In this document: in pieces, positions 21,720 to 32,978 of the stretch
How positions within the stretch are numbered: the first letter of the stretch is position 1
Layout: each line of letters begins with the position of its first letter
Origin: Turritopsis dohrnii
Lineage: Eukaryota; Cnidaria; Hydrozoa; Anthoathecata; Oceaniidae
DNA: 64,000 bases
Assembly: GCA_027922465.2 (NCBI GenBank)
Contig: BQMF02000028.1
Coordinates: 682,001-746,000, forward strand
Direction of reading: 5' to 3'
Notes under the pieces: model-generated
What the model was told of the DNA's origin: nothing
The model's database searches: none
The model's input: the letters and a program-made list of their open reading frames with translations, nothing else
Position numbers and translations under genes: made by a program

Positions 21720-23283
21720 TCACACCTTCAATATGGTAACATTTAGTTCACAATGTTGTGAGCAATGCCAAAAGTGATTTACAATTGATTCTATCCATGG
21801 CTTGAGATCTTCATTGCCTTTAGTTCCAGCTGGTTTATACAATCCTTTTCGCAGGGCCTTGGACTTACGCCAGACATCTAATGAATGAACTAGATTTGAG
21901 CGTGATGGTATCTCCATTTTTAAATCACGAATAGCTTTTATTATCGTGGCTTAAGCATCAGTGGTTAGCTCAGAAATTTCCATGAAATTGCGCAACTCCT
22001 TTAAAAGGCAGATTAAAGCATCCCTTTCCATCACAGTAGAGACACCACCAGTTTCAGGACAATCCATAACTTGCAAACTAACAATGATTTTAAGGAAGTG
22101 CTTCATCAGTACATAAGTGCAGTACTGTGCACAATAACCTGGGGAGTCATTCCGACCATCTCCACATAAACAGATATTGCTGTATTGCGATAACAGGTCT
22201 GCAATTTCAGAATGCATTTTATCCCAAAATGATGCAATTACTGGAGACATAAATAAATTCTGGTTGCGATGATAAGCTTTGAAGACTGGTACACATACAT
22301 TCATGGATTTGAAAAAAAGCTCCATCTTTGACCAATTATTTCCACATAAAAGCACACAACTTGACAGCAAAATGTCGTTAACATAAATTGGCGTTGTGTG
22401 TTGTACAGTTGAAATTTCAGACGAATCCCATTTTCCTTTATGTTCACCTACACATTTCCACTTCAAAGTGTGCACAGTTCCTCTGCCATACCAATGAATG
22501 GTGATTTTTGATCCACATATTTGATTCTTTTACATGGCTGTGCACATGTTACCTTTAAGTTCTTTCAACTTTTCCAAAGAAACAATCAACTTTTCCTGAT
22601 CAACAACCTCTGTAAAATCATTACCACACAAACATAGTTTTGCAAATATGGTTTGCAACTTTCCCACAATTTCCTTCTGGTTTCCTTCAAGTGTAGCTTC
22701 AAGGTAAGGATCTGATATGTTACTGCATAAAGACATGTCATTCAAGGATTGATAATAGCATGTATTGTTTGCTTCTACATCCTTTTCTGTTGTATAACGC
22801 TGACTAAATTCCATAGCAGACAAGTAAATGTCATCATTGTCAAAGTCATTAACTACATTTAAGCACTCAATGGTTTGTAAACAATTTTCCTCTTGAAACC
22901 TGAAAACCAGTCATGTAATCAAAGAATTTACATGAAGTCAAATTCAGTACTCAAATAATGATAAAAAAAACATGCAACTTCTTAATATCACTTATTGTAT
23001 TACTACAATCTGATTCATTCAAATCACAAGGGTTAAGATCTCCGACTGCGGTACCTTTTGCATAAGACCTACAATTAAAATTAATAAAAGAGAATGAAAG
23101 TGTTAATGCGTAATCTACATACATAATTTGTGATTAATTTCTTATTTTAAAAATAACATATGAAAGAACAGAATAACGCATTGCAAATTATTATTTGAGA
23201 CACACAGGAATCTTTCTAACATGCTTAGCAAAGAACCATTCTCAAAAGATATGCCTTTCCTACTTTGCCTTGGTGTTGACACC
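21720..23283 (-). pseudogene. Kolobok-like transposase gene (tentative), multi-exon, one stop
   Basis: Minus-strand exon pieces: a possible first exon near 23283-23200 (MVSTPRQSRKGISFENG), a piece near 23068-22985 (SYAKGTAVGDLNPCD) after a pyrimidine-rich acceptor, a main exon from about 22899, and a final visible part to 21720. The core has CLCGDGRNDSPGYCAQYCTY, LTTDA and HSLDVWRKSKALRKGLY, and WIESIVNHFWHC. I associate this motif order with THAP/Kolobok-type transposases from animals; that assignment is from memory. The frame LTTDA is followed by a TAA stop but resumes in the same frame (ATIIKAIRDLK), so the copy is probably dead. The end at 21726 (AAG followed by GTGTGATT) may be a donor to a further exon. 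Confidence 0.55.
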
Positions 23284-23289
23284 ATAAAC

Positions 23290-23877
23290 ACAGGGTGTAA
23301 TCTCAGGCACAAAGCACACAAGCGTTTTAACTGAATATAAGTATGTTCAAACTAAACAAAAATACAAAAATATGACTGGAAATTTTACATTAAAAATAAA
23401 TTAACACATAAATTAGATACTAAAGTGAACATAAAAATATTGACATAAACTCACCAGCTTGCCATGTAAAATTAATGTGTGCCTGGATGCAGTTGAAAAT
23501 GAATAAAAAAAATGAATCTGCTGTGACAGAGGTTTTATTTGAAGTGAGGTGAAAATTGTGAAAAACAACTGTATGAAAAAGGTAATTAACATAAAGTTAT
23601 TAACACATAATAATTCCCTAATGACAGTACAGTAGCAGAACATCACACATACAAGACATACAAGACATAGTTTTTGCTGGCATAAAACTAACATAGAACA
23701 ATAAAAACTGGTTCACATCACATTTACATTGAACAGAATTTTTGCAAAATGATCCTAGAAATGAAGGGCCTGCAACACTGCCGGGCCATTCTTGCAAAAA
23801 TTACCTATATTAATAAATTCTTTTTATTTTTTTATTTTCAATTTTTTTTTTTATATACATATATATATATATATATA
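23290..23877. other. AT-rich sequence, ends in a TA microsatellite
   Basis: No supported gene. A short AT dinucleotide run at about 23853-23877 immediately precedes the first Helitron of the array. A minus-strand frame at 23413-23694 is Cys/Leu/Phe-rich and has no recognisable family. Confidence 0.4.
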
Positions 23878-24445
23878 TCTATATATACTAATCCGCGTAG
23901 TGTGTAACACATTTAACTTAGAGAGTGTTTTGTTTTTGTTCTTTTAATGGTCAAAATCTTCTTAATCGTGGTCATATAGCGGCAGTTCGACCACGCAAGA
24001 CACATTCACGATTAGTATAATAGCACGGGGCATTTGACGTCAGATGTTTTTACGATATCACGGGGAACCATTGCATTGCGTCCCCAATCGAACGCGACGT
24101 TTTTGGGGAAATATCTCGAGAACCAATAGGGATAACTGACGTTTTTTGGGGTCTGCGATACGGGTGGCGGGGTGACGCAACATTTGGGCCTAAATTTTAT
24201 TTGGTACTGCGGATATGACGTCATTAAAATCTTTGATCGACGATATCTCTGCAACGGTTGATCGTAGCGAAACGATCCCATACACTTTTTTGTTCAGTTT
24301 TTCAAGCTCTACAACATGGGTACATTTTCCAATCCCGATTCCATAATTGAAATTTTCGTCACGGGGTACGTACACGGGAACGCATCGTATTCTGCAGATT
24401 CTTTTCGAAATTAAAGTCGTAAAAAACTTTTACGCGAGATACTAG
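23878..24445 (+). mobile_element. Non-autonomous Helitron, array copy 1 (family B)
   Basis: It starts TCTATATATACTAATCCG after an A and ends with a hairpin (CGTAAAA/TTTTACG), CGAGATA and CTAG at 24442-24445. The length is 568 bp. A near-identical copy starts at the very next base. It contains TGATCGTAGCGAAACGATCC, shared with family A elements. Confidence 0.85.
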
Positions 24446-24879
24446 TCTTATTATACTAATCCGCGTAGTGTGTAACACATTTAACTTAGAGAGTGTTTTG
24501 TTTTTGTTCTTTTAATGGTCAAAATCTTCTTAATCGTGGTCATATAGCGGCAGTTCGACCACGCAAGACACATTCACGATTAGTATAATAGCACGGGGCA
24601 TTTGACGTCAGATCTTTTTATGATCACGGGGAACCATTGCATTGCATCCCCAATCGAACGCGACGTTTTAGGGGAAATATCTCGAGAACCAATAGGGATA
24701 ACTGACGTTTTTTTGGGTCTGCGATACGGGTGACGGGGTGACGCAACATTTGGACCTAAATTTTATTTGGTACTGCGGATATGACGTCATTAAAATCTTT
24801 GATCGACGATATCTCTGCAACGGTTGATCGTAGCGAAACGATCCCATACACTTTTTTGATCAGCTTTTCAAGCTCTACA
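24446..24879 (+). mobile_element. Non-autonomous Helitron, array copy 2, 3' truncated
   Basis: It begins TCTTATTATACTAATCC directly after the CTAG of copy 1. It follows copy 1 closely up to CAAGCTCTACA, where copy 1 continues ACATGGGTACA but this copy is replaced by the TC start of copy 3. Confidence 0.8.
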
Positions 24880-25709
24880 TCTTATTATACTAATCCGCGT
24901 AGTGTGTAACACATTTAACTTAGAGAGTGTTTTGTTTTTGCTTTTTTAATGGTCAAAATCTTCTTAATCGTGGTCATATAGCGGCAGTTCGACCACGCAA
25001 GACACATTGACGATTAGTATAATAGCACACGGCGTGACGTCAGTTTCTTTTATTGCATCACGGGGAATCATTGCATTGCATCCCCAATCGAACGCGACGT
25101 TTTTTGGGAAATATCTCGAGAACCAATAGGGATAACTGACGTTTTTTAGGGTCCGCGATACGGGTGACGCATCATTTGGACCTAAATTTTATTTGGTACT
25201 GCGGCTATGACGTCATCAAAATCTTTGATCAACGATATCTCTGCAACGGTTGGTCGTAGCGAAACGATCCTATACATTTTTGTGCTCAGTTTTTCGAGCT
25301 CTACAACATCAGTACACTTTCCAGTCCCGATTCCGTAATTGAAATTTTCGTCACGGGGTTCTCACACGGGAACGCAGGATTCTTGTATTTGGGGAAATAT
25401 CTCGAGAACCAATAGGGATAACTGACGTTTTTTAGGGTCCGCGATACGGGTAACGGGGTGACGCAACATTTGGGCCAAAATTTTATTTGGTACTGCGGAT
25501 ATGACGTCATTGAAATCTTTGATTGACGCTATCTCTGCAACGGTTGATCGTAGCGAAACGATCCCATACACTTTTTTGATCAGCTTTTCGAGCTCCACAA
25601 CATGGGAACACTTTCCAGTTACGATTTTGTGATTTAATTTTTCGTCACCTATTTTCGACACATCCTTTTCGAAATTCAAGCCGTAAAAAACTTTTACGCG
25701 AGATACTAG
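24880..25709 (+). mobile_element. Non-autonomous Helitron, array copy 3 with internal duplication
   Basis: It starts TCTTATTATACTAATCC at 24880 and ends with the family B hairpin and CTAG at 25706-25709. At about 25385-25392 the sequence jumps back to GGGGAAATATCTCGAGAACC, already read at about 25107, so a partial second body is fused on without a second 5' end. The next Helitron follows immediately. Confidence 0.75.
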
Positions 25710-25721
25710 TATATATACTAA

Positions 25722-26546
25722 TCCGCGTTGTGCATACCACTTTTAATTTAGAGAGTGTTTGTTTTTTTGTTTTTTAAAGGTCAAAATCTTCTTAATCGTG
25801 GTCATATAGCGACAGTTCGACCTTTGAAGAAACCCTCAAAATGCCTATTTTTCATCATTTGTTGTGACACGTGATCGCCGTTTCGCCGTTTTTATTGGTT
25901 GCCGAAATCGGAAAAACCAAAGCAACCAATTCGTTGGAAAAAGTAAACAAATTAAGTTTTTTATTCAGTGCGGTTACGCTCGAGAAAAAAGAAACAATAC
26001 GAATAGACAATTGCAATTGTCTGTATAATCAAGTTCATCATTGCAGTTTATCCAGTTCATTATAAAGTTTATCAGTTTATCGAAAGCGAAAGAATTACGT
26101 AACGAGGTAATAATTGTGTTTATTATTTTAAAGATGGCAAACTACACGAAGATTTTTCCAAGCTAACCTAAGAGACTACTTATTGTCTATTATTAACTTT
26201 TCTGTCTCTTTTATTATTCACTTCAGGTTAATTTGTTCCTTGCTGCCCTGTGTAGTAGAAAGAAAGATAGTTGAAAGAAAGGTTTGTAACCTATACGTTA
26301 ATGTTTGTTTGTGTTCGTGCAATCAGTTTTCAGAGTGTCAGTTAATCAGTTTATCAAGTTCAGTTTTTTTCGCTTTCCCCTAGGTTGTTTAGTTCTCTGT
26401 TTGTTGCTGTTGACTCTACATTGTTAGTTTGTAGAAAGAAAGGTTTGATTTCGCTTCCACCAGGTTTTTTTGCACTGTTTCTTTACTCTGCTGGGGGTGG
26501 TGGTTTTATTTCTTTCTTCTATTGTTATTAGTGTTTCTGTATTGTA
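25722..26546 (+). other. 5' non-coding region of Helitron copy 2
   Basis: No gene. The first 100 bp match the 5' ends of the short array copies (for example GGTCAAAATCTTCTTAATCG), and a further part matches the 5' side of copy 1. Direct repeats of a GTTTGT-rich type and repeated AGAAAGAAAGGTTTG occur at about 26265-26285 and 26434-26450. Confidence 0.6.
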
Positions 26547-27181
26547 ATGTTTAATATAAGAGGCACTAATATTATTCCTGGCTTCCAAGCAGTTTTTAGG
26601 AATGGTCAGTTTGTTTTGCAGCCACCTGATCAGCAGCAAATTCGCTCTGTTATTCAGCGTAGGCATGCAAATGAGGATGTAGCTGAAGCAAGGCGCCAAC
26701 AGCTTCAGGAAAATAACATCCAACCATTATTAGAAAATGACAGACTTAGAATCAACAATGCTCAAAGGCGTGTCGAATATCGTCAAGATGAAGAGCCAGT
26801 TGAAAGATAAGTCAGGCGAAATGAGAATGCACAGCGTATGAGGGCTAGACGTGATGTTCAACGGAATGCATTGTATCGTGCTGCTCGACAAAACCAAATG
26901 CCTGAGCTACATTATCTTGGTGCCATGGACAAGGTGTGTCAGTTTTGTGGTGCCAAGATGTTTTGTGACGAGACCAATTTTAAATGCTGTCACAATGGTA
27001 AAGTTCATTTAGATGACATTTATTATCCTAATGATCTTAAAGAACTTTTAGCAGGTGGTTCTAATCAATCAAAGAACTTTCAAGAAAATATTCGAAAGTT
27101 CAATAGTTCGGTTGCTTTTGCTTCGATGGGAGCAAAATTGGTTGTGCCACAAGGTCGTGGTCCACCAGTTTTTCGTATTAA

Positions 27182-28185
27182 CTAGCCGCCAAGGCGGCGT
27201 CGCTCGCCGCCCATGTTCAGCTTGCGTTGTATCACCACCTGCTCCAAATTATTGCACTTAAAACCAGCGATAAGACTTCCTTTGCTCCTGGCTTTATCGC
27301 TTAATAAAGCTCGTTTGCACGTGAAGAGAAATACGTTCCTGGTGTTTCAAATCTTGCATGTTCTTAACTCAGCCGTTCATTGTCGCGGTCGCATTTAAAA
27401 TGTTAGTAGACTTTCGTGCTTTACACAATGCATTCCGAACGTGAACTTCACGTGGTATTTATTTACGATTTTAAACCAATCAAATATCAGTTTAACAATA
27501 CACTCAAAACGCAGAGAGAAAAAACTTTTCAACTTATTATTAACTTTTGTTTTACGCGCTCTAACATGGGTGCTGTCAGAAGTAGGTGAAAAAATGGCTT
27601 TTCTTCTTAAAAAGATCACACGGGAGGAGAAAAAAAATGCACGTGCTAAATGAATGAATTGAATAGAAAACGTTCGATCAGATTAAAATAGATTAAAAGA
27701 AATCGATTAAAAGAAATTAAGACAACTATTAAGACAAAAGCAAAAAAAAAATATTTTGTTTCATGATTCTCTTTTTTTATCGATTTTTAAATATTTTGAT
27801 TGCTCGAAAAAAAGTTCACCCGTCTCAGACAGTCACAAAAGCGTTAGGATACACTGGCAAACCGAACATGCTGCCACGTTCTGCCACTGCTGCTTTTTGA
27901 CCAAAATGTTTAATCAGTTAGTTTCTTTGTCTTTAGTTGATGTATTGTTTTCAAAGCCAAGTCAACGGTGGACCTTGGAATATAAAACTAACAATAATAA
28001 TAAAAACAAAACGTTATCTCTATTGGTTCACCAGCCAAAAAAAGTCACGTTCGATTGGGGTTGCAGTGTATTTGTTTCGAACTCACGTCGCACACAAAAA
28101 AAGAAATAATTTCGCTCACAACTCGATCTACCATTTTGCGTGACAGACAGACAAACAAACGGAGAATCGGCTATTAATATTTAGA
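27182..28185 (-). mobile_element. Non-autonomous Helitron inserted in Helitron copy 2 (downstream unit)
   Basis: On the minus strand it starts TCTAAATATTAATAGCCG at 28185 and ends with the hairpin GCCGCCTTGGCGGC and CTAG at 27182-27185. It lies head-to-tail with the unit at 28186-29233. Together they sit between the AA and T of an Asn codon of the host Helitron gene. Confidence 0.85.
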
Positions 28186-29233
28186 TAGCCGCCAAGGCGG
28201 CGTCGCTCGCCGCCCATGTTCAACATGCGTTGACTACACGAAAAATAAAATTAAGGAATTGGCAACCGACAGTGTTACCATGTTGTAGAGCTCGAAAAAC
28301 TGATTAAAAAAATGTATGGGATCGTTCCGCTACGAACAACCGTTACAGAGATATCATTCTTTAAAGATTTTGATGACGTCACAGACCCCTCCCAAAAAAA
28401 GTTAGACCCAAATTTTTTGTCACCCCATCGCCTGTATCGCGGACCCGAAAAAACGTCAGTTATCCTAGCGACAGATTCGAAATCAAATATCAAATATCAG
28501 TTTAATCAATGGTTCCAAAAAAACCCAAATTTCATGTGTTATTTATTTCCACTCAAAACGTAGAGAGAAAAAAACTTTTTATTAGCTTTTGTTTTAAAAA
28601 CGTTACGCGCTCTAACATGGGTGCTATCAAACAGCGGGAAAATGGTTTCTCTTCTTAAAAAGTTCGCGCGGAGGAGAGAAAAAAGGCACGTGCTAAATTA
28701 ATAAATAGAATAAAAAAACGTTCCATTAGAGAACGCTTAACAATTAAAAGAACAAATTGAATTATTAAAAGAAAAGCAAAAAAAAAAAACATTTTCTTTT
28801 GATATGATACTCTTTTTTTAACTATCGGTTTTTAAACATTTTGATTGCTCAAAAGAAAAGTTCACCCGTCTCAGACAGTCAGGCAAGAGTTAGTGGCAAA
28901 CCGAACATATGCTGCCACGTTCTGCCACTGCTGCTTTTTGTCCAAAATATTTAATCAGTTAGTGACTTTGTATTTAGTTGATGTACTGTTTTCAAAGCCA
29001 AGTCAATAATGTGGAATATAAAACTAACAATAATGATAAAAACAAAACGTTATTCCTATTAGTTCATCAGCCAAAAAAAGTCACGTTCGATTGGGGTTGC
29101 AATGTATTTGCTTCGAACTCACGTCGCACACAAAAAAAGAAATAATTTCGCTCACAACTCAATCTACCATTTTGCGTGACAGACAAACAAACAGACAGAC
29201 AGACAGACAGAGAATCGGCTATTAATATATAGA
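28186..29233 (-). mobile_element. Non-autonomous Helitron inserted in Helitron copy 2 (upstream unit)
   Basis: On the minus strand it starts TCTATATATTAATAGCCG at 29233, preceded by A, and ends with the hairpin and GGCTA, where the final G of CTAG is missing before TC of the next unit. It contains the region shared with family B (GGGATCGTTCCGCTACG on the plus strand). Confidence 0.8.
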
Positions 29234-29501
29234 TGGCCAGGTATGTCACCGAACAGGTAATTTGCACCCACCACCGGGTATTCCTCCATCTTTTGGTCAG
29301 TTATATATCTATGATGGTATGGATGCATTCAATGAGAGAATGGCAAGACCAGAAAATCAAGGTTGTTCCCCCGAAGTCATGAAAACTTTGCAAGACATAA
29401 TTTTGAGGGAGAGTCCATATGCAACTGCTTATAAACACATGAATGAGGTAGAAGCAGAGGAATTTCAACTTGCAAATGAACAAAATCGTCGCACATCTGA
29501 G

Positions 29502-29577
29502 GTAAATGGAAAATATGAAAATTAATATTTAAAAATCTTTGAACTAATATTTACAGACCTTTGCTATTGTTTTCCAG
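29502..29577 (+). other. Intron in the Helitron Rep/helicase gene
   Basis: The frame ends SEV at GAG followed by GTAAATGG, and resumes after GTTTTCCAG with VGMHLRSGGDWRRYN. The 76-bp interval has stops in frame, a T-rich acceptor and phase 0 ends, so it is a spliceosomal intron. Confidence 0.8.
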
Positions 29578-32087
29578 GTTGGGATGCATTTGAGAAGTGG
29601 TGGTGACTGGCGTCGGTACAATCTACTTCACCATGATGAAGTAGCTGCTGTTTTTGTTGGTGAAGACGGTGCACCACCATTGGCTCGGGACATCGTTGTT
29701 TACCCTAGAGATAGACCATTGCAAGATTTGCCTGTGCATTCGCCTAATCTCGATCCAATGGTTTATCCTGTATTTTTTCCAAGAGGAGAGATGGGTTGGA
29801 ATTCCGCCATTCCTCATGTAGCAGAATATGCAACAGGCCAGCAACGTCGTACGACCATGCTGCAATATAATACCTATAGGTTTGCATTTAGAGATGCTTT
29901 TAGCCCCATATTAAAAGGTAAAAGATTACTTCAACAATATACTGTAGATTGTTACTGCAAAGTTGAATCTGACCGTCTTAATTATGTTCGTCAAAACCAG
30001 GGCAATTTCCATGTTGAGCAATATCAAGGGCTCATTGATTATCTTGAAAATGTTGCAGAAAATCGTGGCCTTCATGCAGGCAGACCGGTGATTCTTCCGT
30101 CTTCTTTTCAGGGTGGTCCTAGGGTAATGCAACAGAATTATCAAGATGCTATGGCTATGGTTACTAAAATGGGCAAGCCGGATTTGTTTTGCACATTTAC
30201 GTGCAATCCCAAATGGAGGGAGATCACGGAAAAATTAGATAATGAGCCTGCGCATTATCGTCCGGACTTGATTACACGTGTTTTCAATTTGAAATTAAAA
30301 GCGCTTTTGGAGGATATGAATAAAAATGGTGTTTTGGGAAAAGCCATCTCTCATTTGTATGTTATTGAATTTCAGAAACGTTCTTTACCTCATGCTCATA
30401 TTCTTATCCATTTAGCACAAGAGGACAAACTGCGTAATGCTGATGATATTGACAGCTTAATTTCTGCTGAAATACCAGATCATGAACTGGAACCAGAACT
30501 TCATAATATCATCAAGTCATGTATGATCCATGGTCCCTGTGGGAATGCTAACCCTAATGCAGTTTGTATGGGAGATGATGGCAACTGCACCAAGGACTTT
30601 CCAAAGCGATTTTGTGAAGCAACCCAAATGAATGCAAATGGGTATCCGCTCTATCGCAGACGTCACAATGGTCGTACTGTGAGGGTAAGAAATGTGGACT
30701 TAGATAATCAATGGGTAGTTCCATACTGTCCATGGTTGTCCAAGAAGTATAATGCTCACATCAATTTGGAAGCATGTACCACAATCAAAAGTGTAAAGTA
30801 TCTCTTTAAATACATTTACAAAGGACATGATCGTGCTAATATCGAGATTAATGAACGTTTGGAACATGACGAAATTAAAACGTTTCTGGATGCTCGATAT
30901 GTCAGTGCGCCCGAAGCATTATGGAGAATATTTGAGTTCTCTATGCATGAAAAATCACATACTATTAAGCGATTACCTCTTCATTTACCTGATCGTCATC
31001 AAGTTTATTTAAGAGCTGACCAAGAAGAGGCAGCTGCTGAAGGGGCATTAAAGGATAGTCACCTAACAGCATGGTTTAATCTGAATGTAGACGATCCTGA
31101 TGCACGGCGGTATCTTTACTCAGATATTCAGTATCATTATGTCTTTCATGATAAGGAGAAAAAATTTAAAAAACGAAAAAAAACATTTAAGCCTATAGTC
31201 GCTCAGTTATACAATGCTCGACCGTCAGAAGGAGAACGTTTTTTTCTTCGAGTTTTGCTGCTACATGTTGCAGGTGCTACGTCTTTCGAGGATTTGAGTA
31301 CTTTCGATGCAGTTGTTTACAACACATTCCGAGAAGCATGTATTGCCAGACATCTTCTGCAAGATGACGCAGAGTGGCACAATACATTGGAAGAGGCTTC
31401 AACGTTTCAAATGCCCGAACAGCTTAGACAACTGTTTGTTACTATTTTGACTCACTGTGATCCCTCTAATCCTCTTGAATTGTGGAATACGTTCAAGGGG
31501 AATCTGTGTGAAGACTACCTTCGAACACTGGCTGTTGCTCAAGCTGAGCAAAGGGTTTTAGGTTACATTGATAATGTCCTGAGACAATTTGGTATGACTT
31601 TAACACAGTTTAATCTTCCTGAATTGGTTCAACAGGTTGCTCAGGAAGAAGTTGATGTAAATATTTACATCGACAGGGCGGAACAGGTAAGGCCTTTGCT
31701 TAACGAACAGCAGTTAGTTGTGGGAGATGCCATTTTGTGTGCAGTTTCAAATGTGCGTAATGGTTTAGCACAACTTGAAACATTGTTTTACCTAGACGGA
31801 CCGGCTGGCACAGGTAAAACATTTACATATAACTATGTTATTACAGCATGTAGAGCTAGGGGTTGGAAAGTTGCTACTGCTGCATATACAGGTATTGCAG
31901 CCACCTTACTGTCTGGTGGTTGTACATTGCATTCATTATTTCGTTTGCCTGTTCCTTTTTTAGAAAATAGCGTATGTAATATAACACCAGCTTCGAAACA
32001 TGCGGAATACCTTCGAAGTGTCGACCTGTTTCTGATCGATGAAGCAACTATGGTTTCTACCCACATTTTCCATGCTGTACGCCATCC

Positions 32088-32561
32088 GGTATGCCTCCAC
32101 ATTGTTTGAAACTTGAAGTTGGGGCTATTATTATGCTTTTGAGGAATCTGAACATAAGGAAAGGTCTCTGTAATGGCACGCGCTTGATTGTTCGTGAATT
32201 GTCGCATAACTTTATTAAGGCTGAAGTTTTGACAGGGTCAGCAGTTGGGGAACTGGTTTTTATACCTAGAGTACAATTGTCACCATCCGACACAGGTATG
32301 CCTTTTGTATTGAAGCGCAGACAACTTCCTATTCGGTTGGCATACTCTTTTACTATAAACAAAAGCCAAGGTCAAACGTTTGAAAAAATTGGTTTCTTTT
32401 TGCAGAGACCGTGTTTTTCACATGGACAGTTGTATGTTGCCTGTTCAAGGGCAAAAGCATTTGGTAATGTTAAAATCAAAGTTGCCGGTATGGGTAAGCA
32501 AGGTTATATTAATGGAAAGATGTATACTCAAAATGTTGTCTTTCCACAAGTGTTGCTGTGA
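32088..32561 (+). pseudogene. Helitron helicase C-terminal fragment, copy 2
   Basis: Continuation of the gene in another frame after the deletion. It starts PPHCLKLEVGAIIMLLRN, has helicase motif V (INKSQGQTFEKIGFFL) and motif VI (QLYVACSRAKAFGNV), and ends QGYINGKMYTQNVVFPQ before TGA. The same C-terminus is seen in copy 1 at 1960-2035. Confidence 0.85.
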
Positions 32562-32978
32562 ATGTCGTGATTCACCTTAACATTTGAATTTGTTGTTGTG
32601 GCTTATTCTGTTATATAATAAGATAGAGTAAACACTTACAGTGGTGGCTGCTGTTGACAGTTGTTTTGGCTTCTTCTGTAAGTTACGCCACTGTTGAGAC
32701 ATGTTGTGGCTCATTAGTATACTGTAAACCATTGCTGTAGTCACTGCTGACAGTTGTTGTGGCACTGTAGTTTGGCAGCTTTGTACCTAATGAACAACCT
32801 GTAGATTTTGTTGTTTTTTAGGTGGAGTACAAGTCCCATTGACTTGCGTTCTCGCCGTGTACTCCGTTACCATGAATTGTGCATGAAGTAAACTTTGTGG
32901 ACAATTCATGAACTAAAAGTCAGGGCATGCTCCATATTATCTCTCCATGATTGTAACTTTTGTTTTTTCTTCATTTAG
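32562..32978. other. Hairpin-rich spacer before the micro-exon gene
   Basis: No protein gene. Two short inverted repeats occur: GGAGTAC (32824) with GTACTCC (32860), and ATGAATTGT (32872) with ACAATTCAT (32901). A CTGCTGTTGACAGTTGTTTTGG block near 32648 recurs as CTGCTGACAGTTGTTGTGG near 32743. An acceptor-like TTGTTTTTTAG lies at 32811-32821. Confidence 0.4.

Larger units (their letters stand above)
26547..32109 (+). pseudogene. Helitron Rep/helicase gene, copy 2 (near-complete, damaged)
   Basis: Exon 1 is 26547-27181 joined to 29234-29501 once the two inserted Helitrons are removed; exon 2 starts at 29578 after a 76-bp intron. The N-terminus has a Cys-rich zinc region (VCQFCGAKMF...FKCCHNGKVH). 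Rep: HUH motif SLPHAHILIHL near 30385-30415 and tyrosine motif KYLFKYIYKGHD near 30795-30830. Helicase: Walker A YLDGPAGTGKT near 31795 and motif II FLIDEATM near 32030. Damage: one in-frame TAA at 26808-26810, and a deletion near 32085 that removes the helicase between motif II and the PPHCLKLE segment and shifts the frame. Role: strand cleavage and unwinding in rolling-circle transposition. Confidence 0.85.

Noticed and set aside
23853..23877. The TA run as a replication origin or centromere-type repeat
   Set aside because: It is only a short dinucleotide microsatellite adjacent to a Helitron insertion, which prefers AT-rich sites.
31833..32207. A 124-codon minus-strand frame, with a similar one on the plus strand at 2951-3184
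   Set aside because: Both are antisense shadows of the Helitron helicase; their resemblance merely reflects the two Helitron copies.
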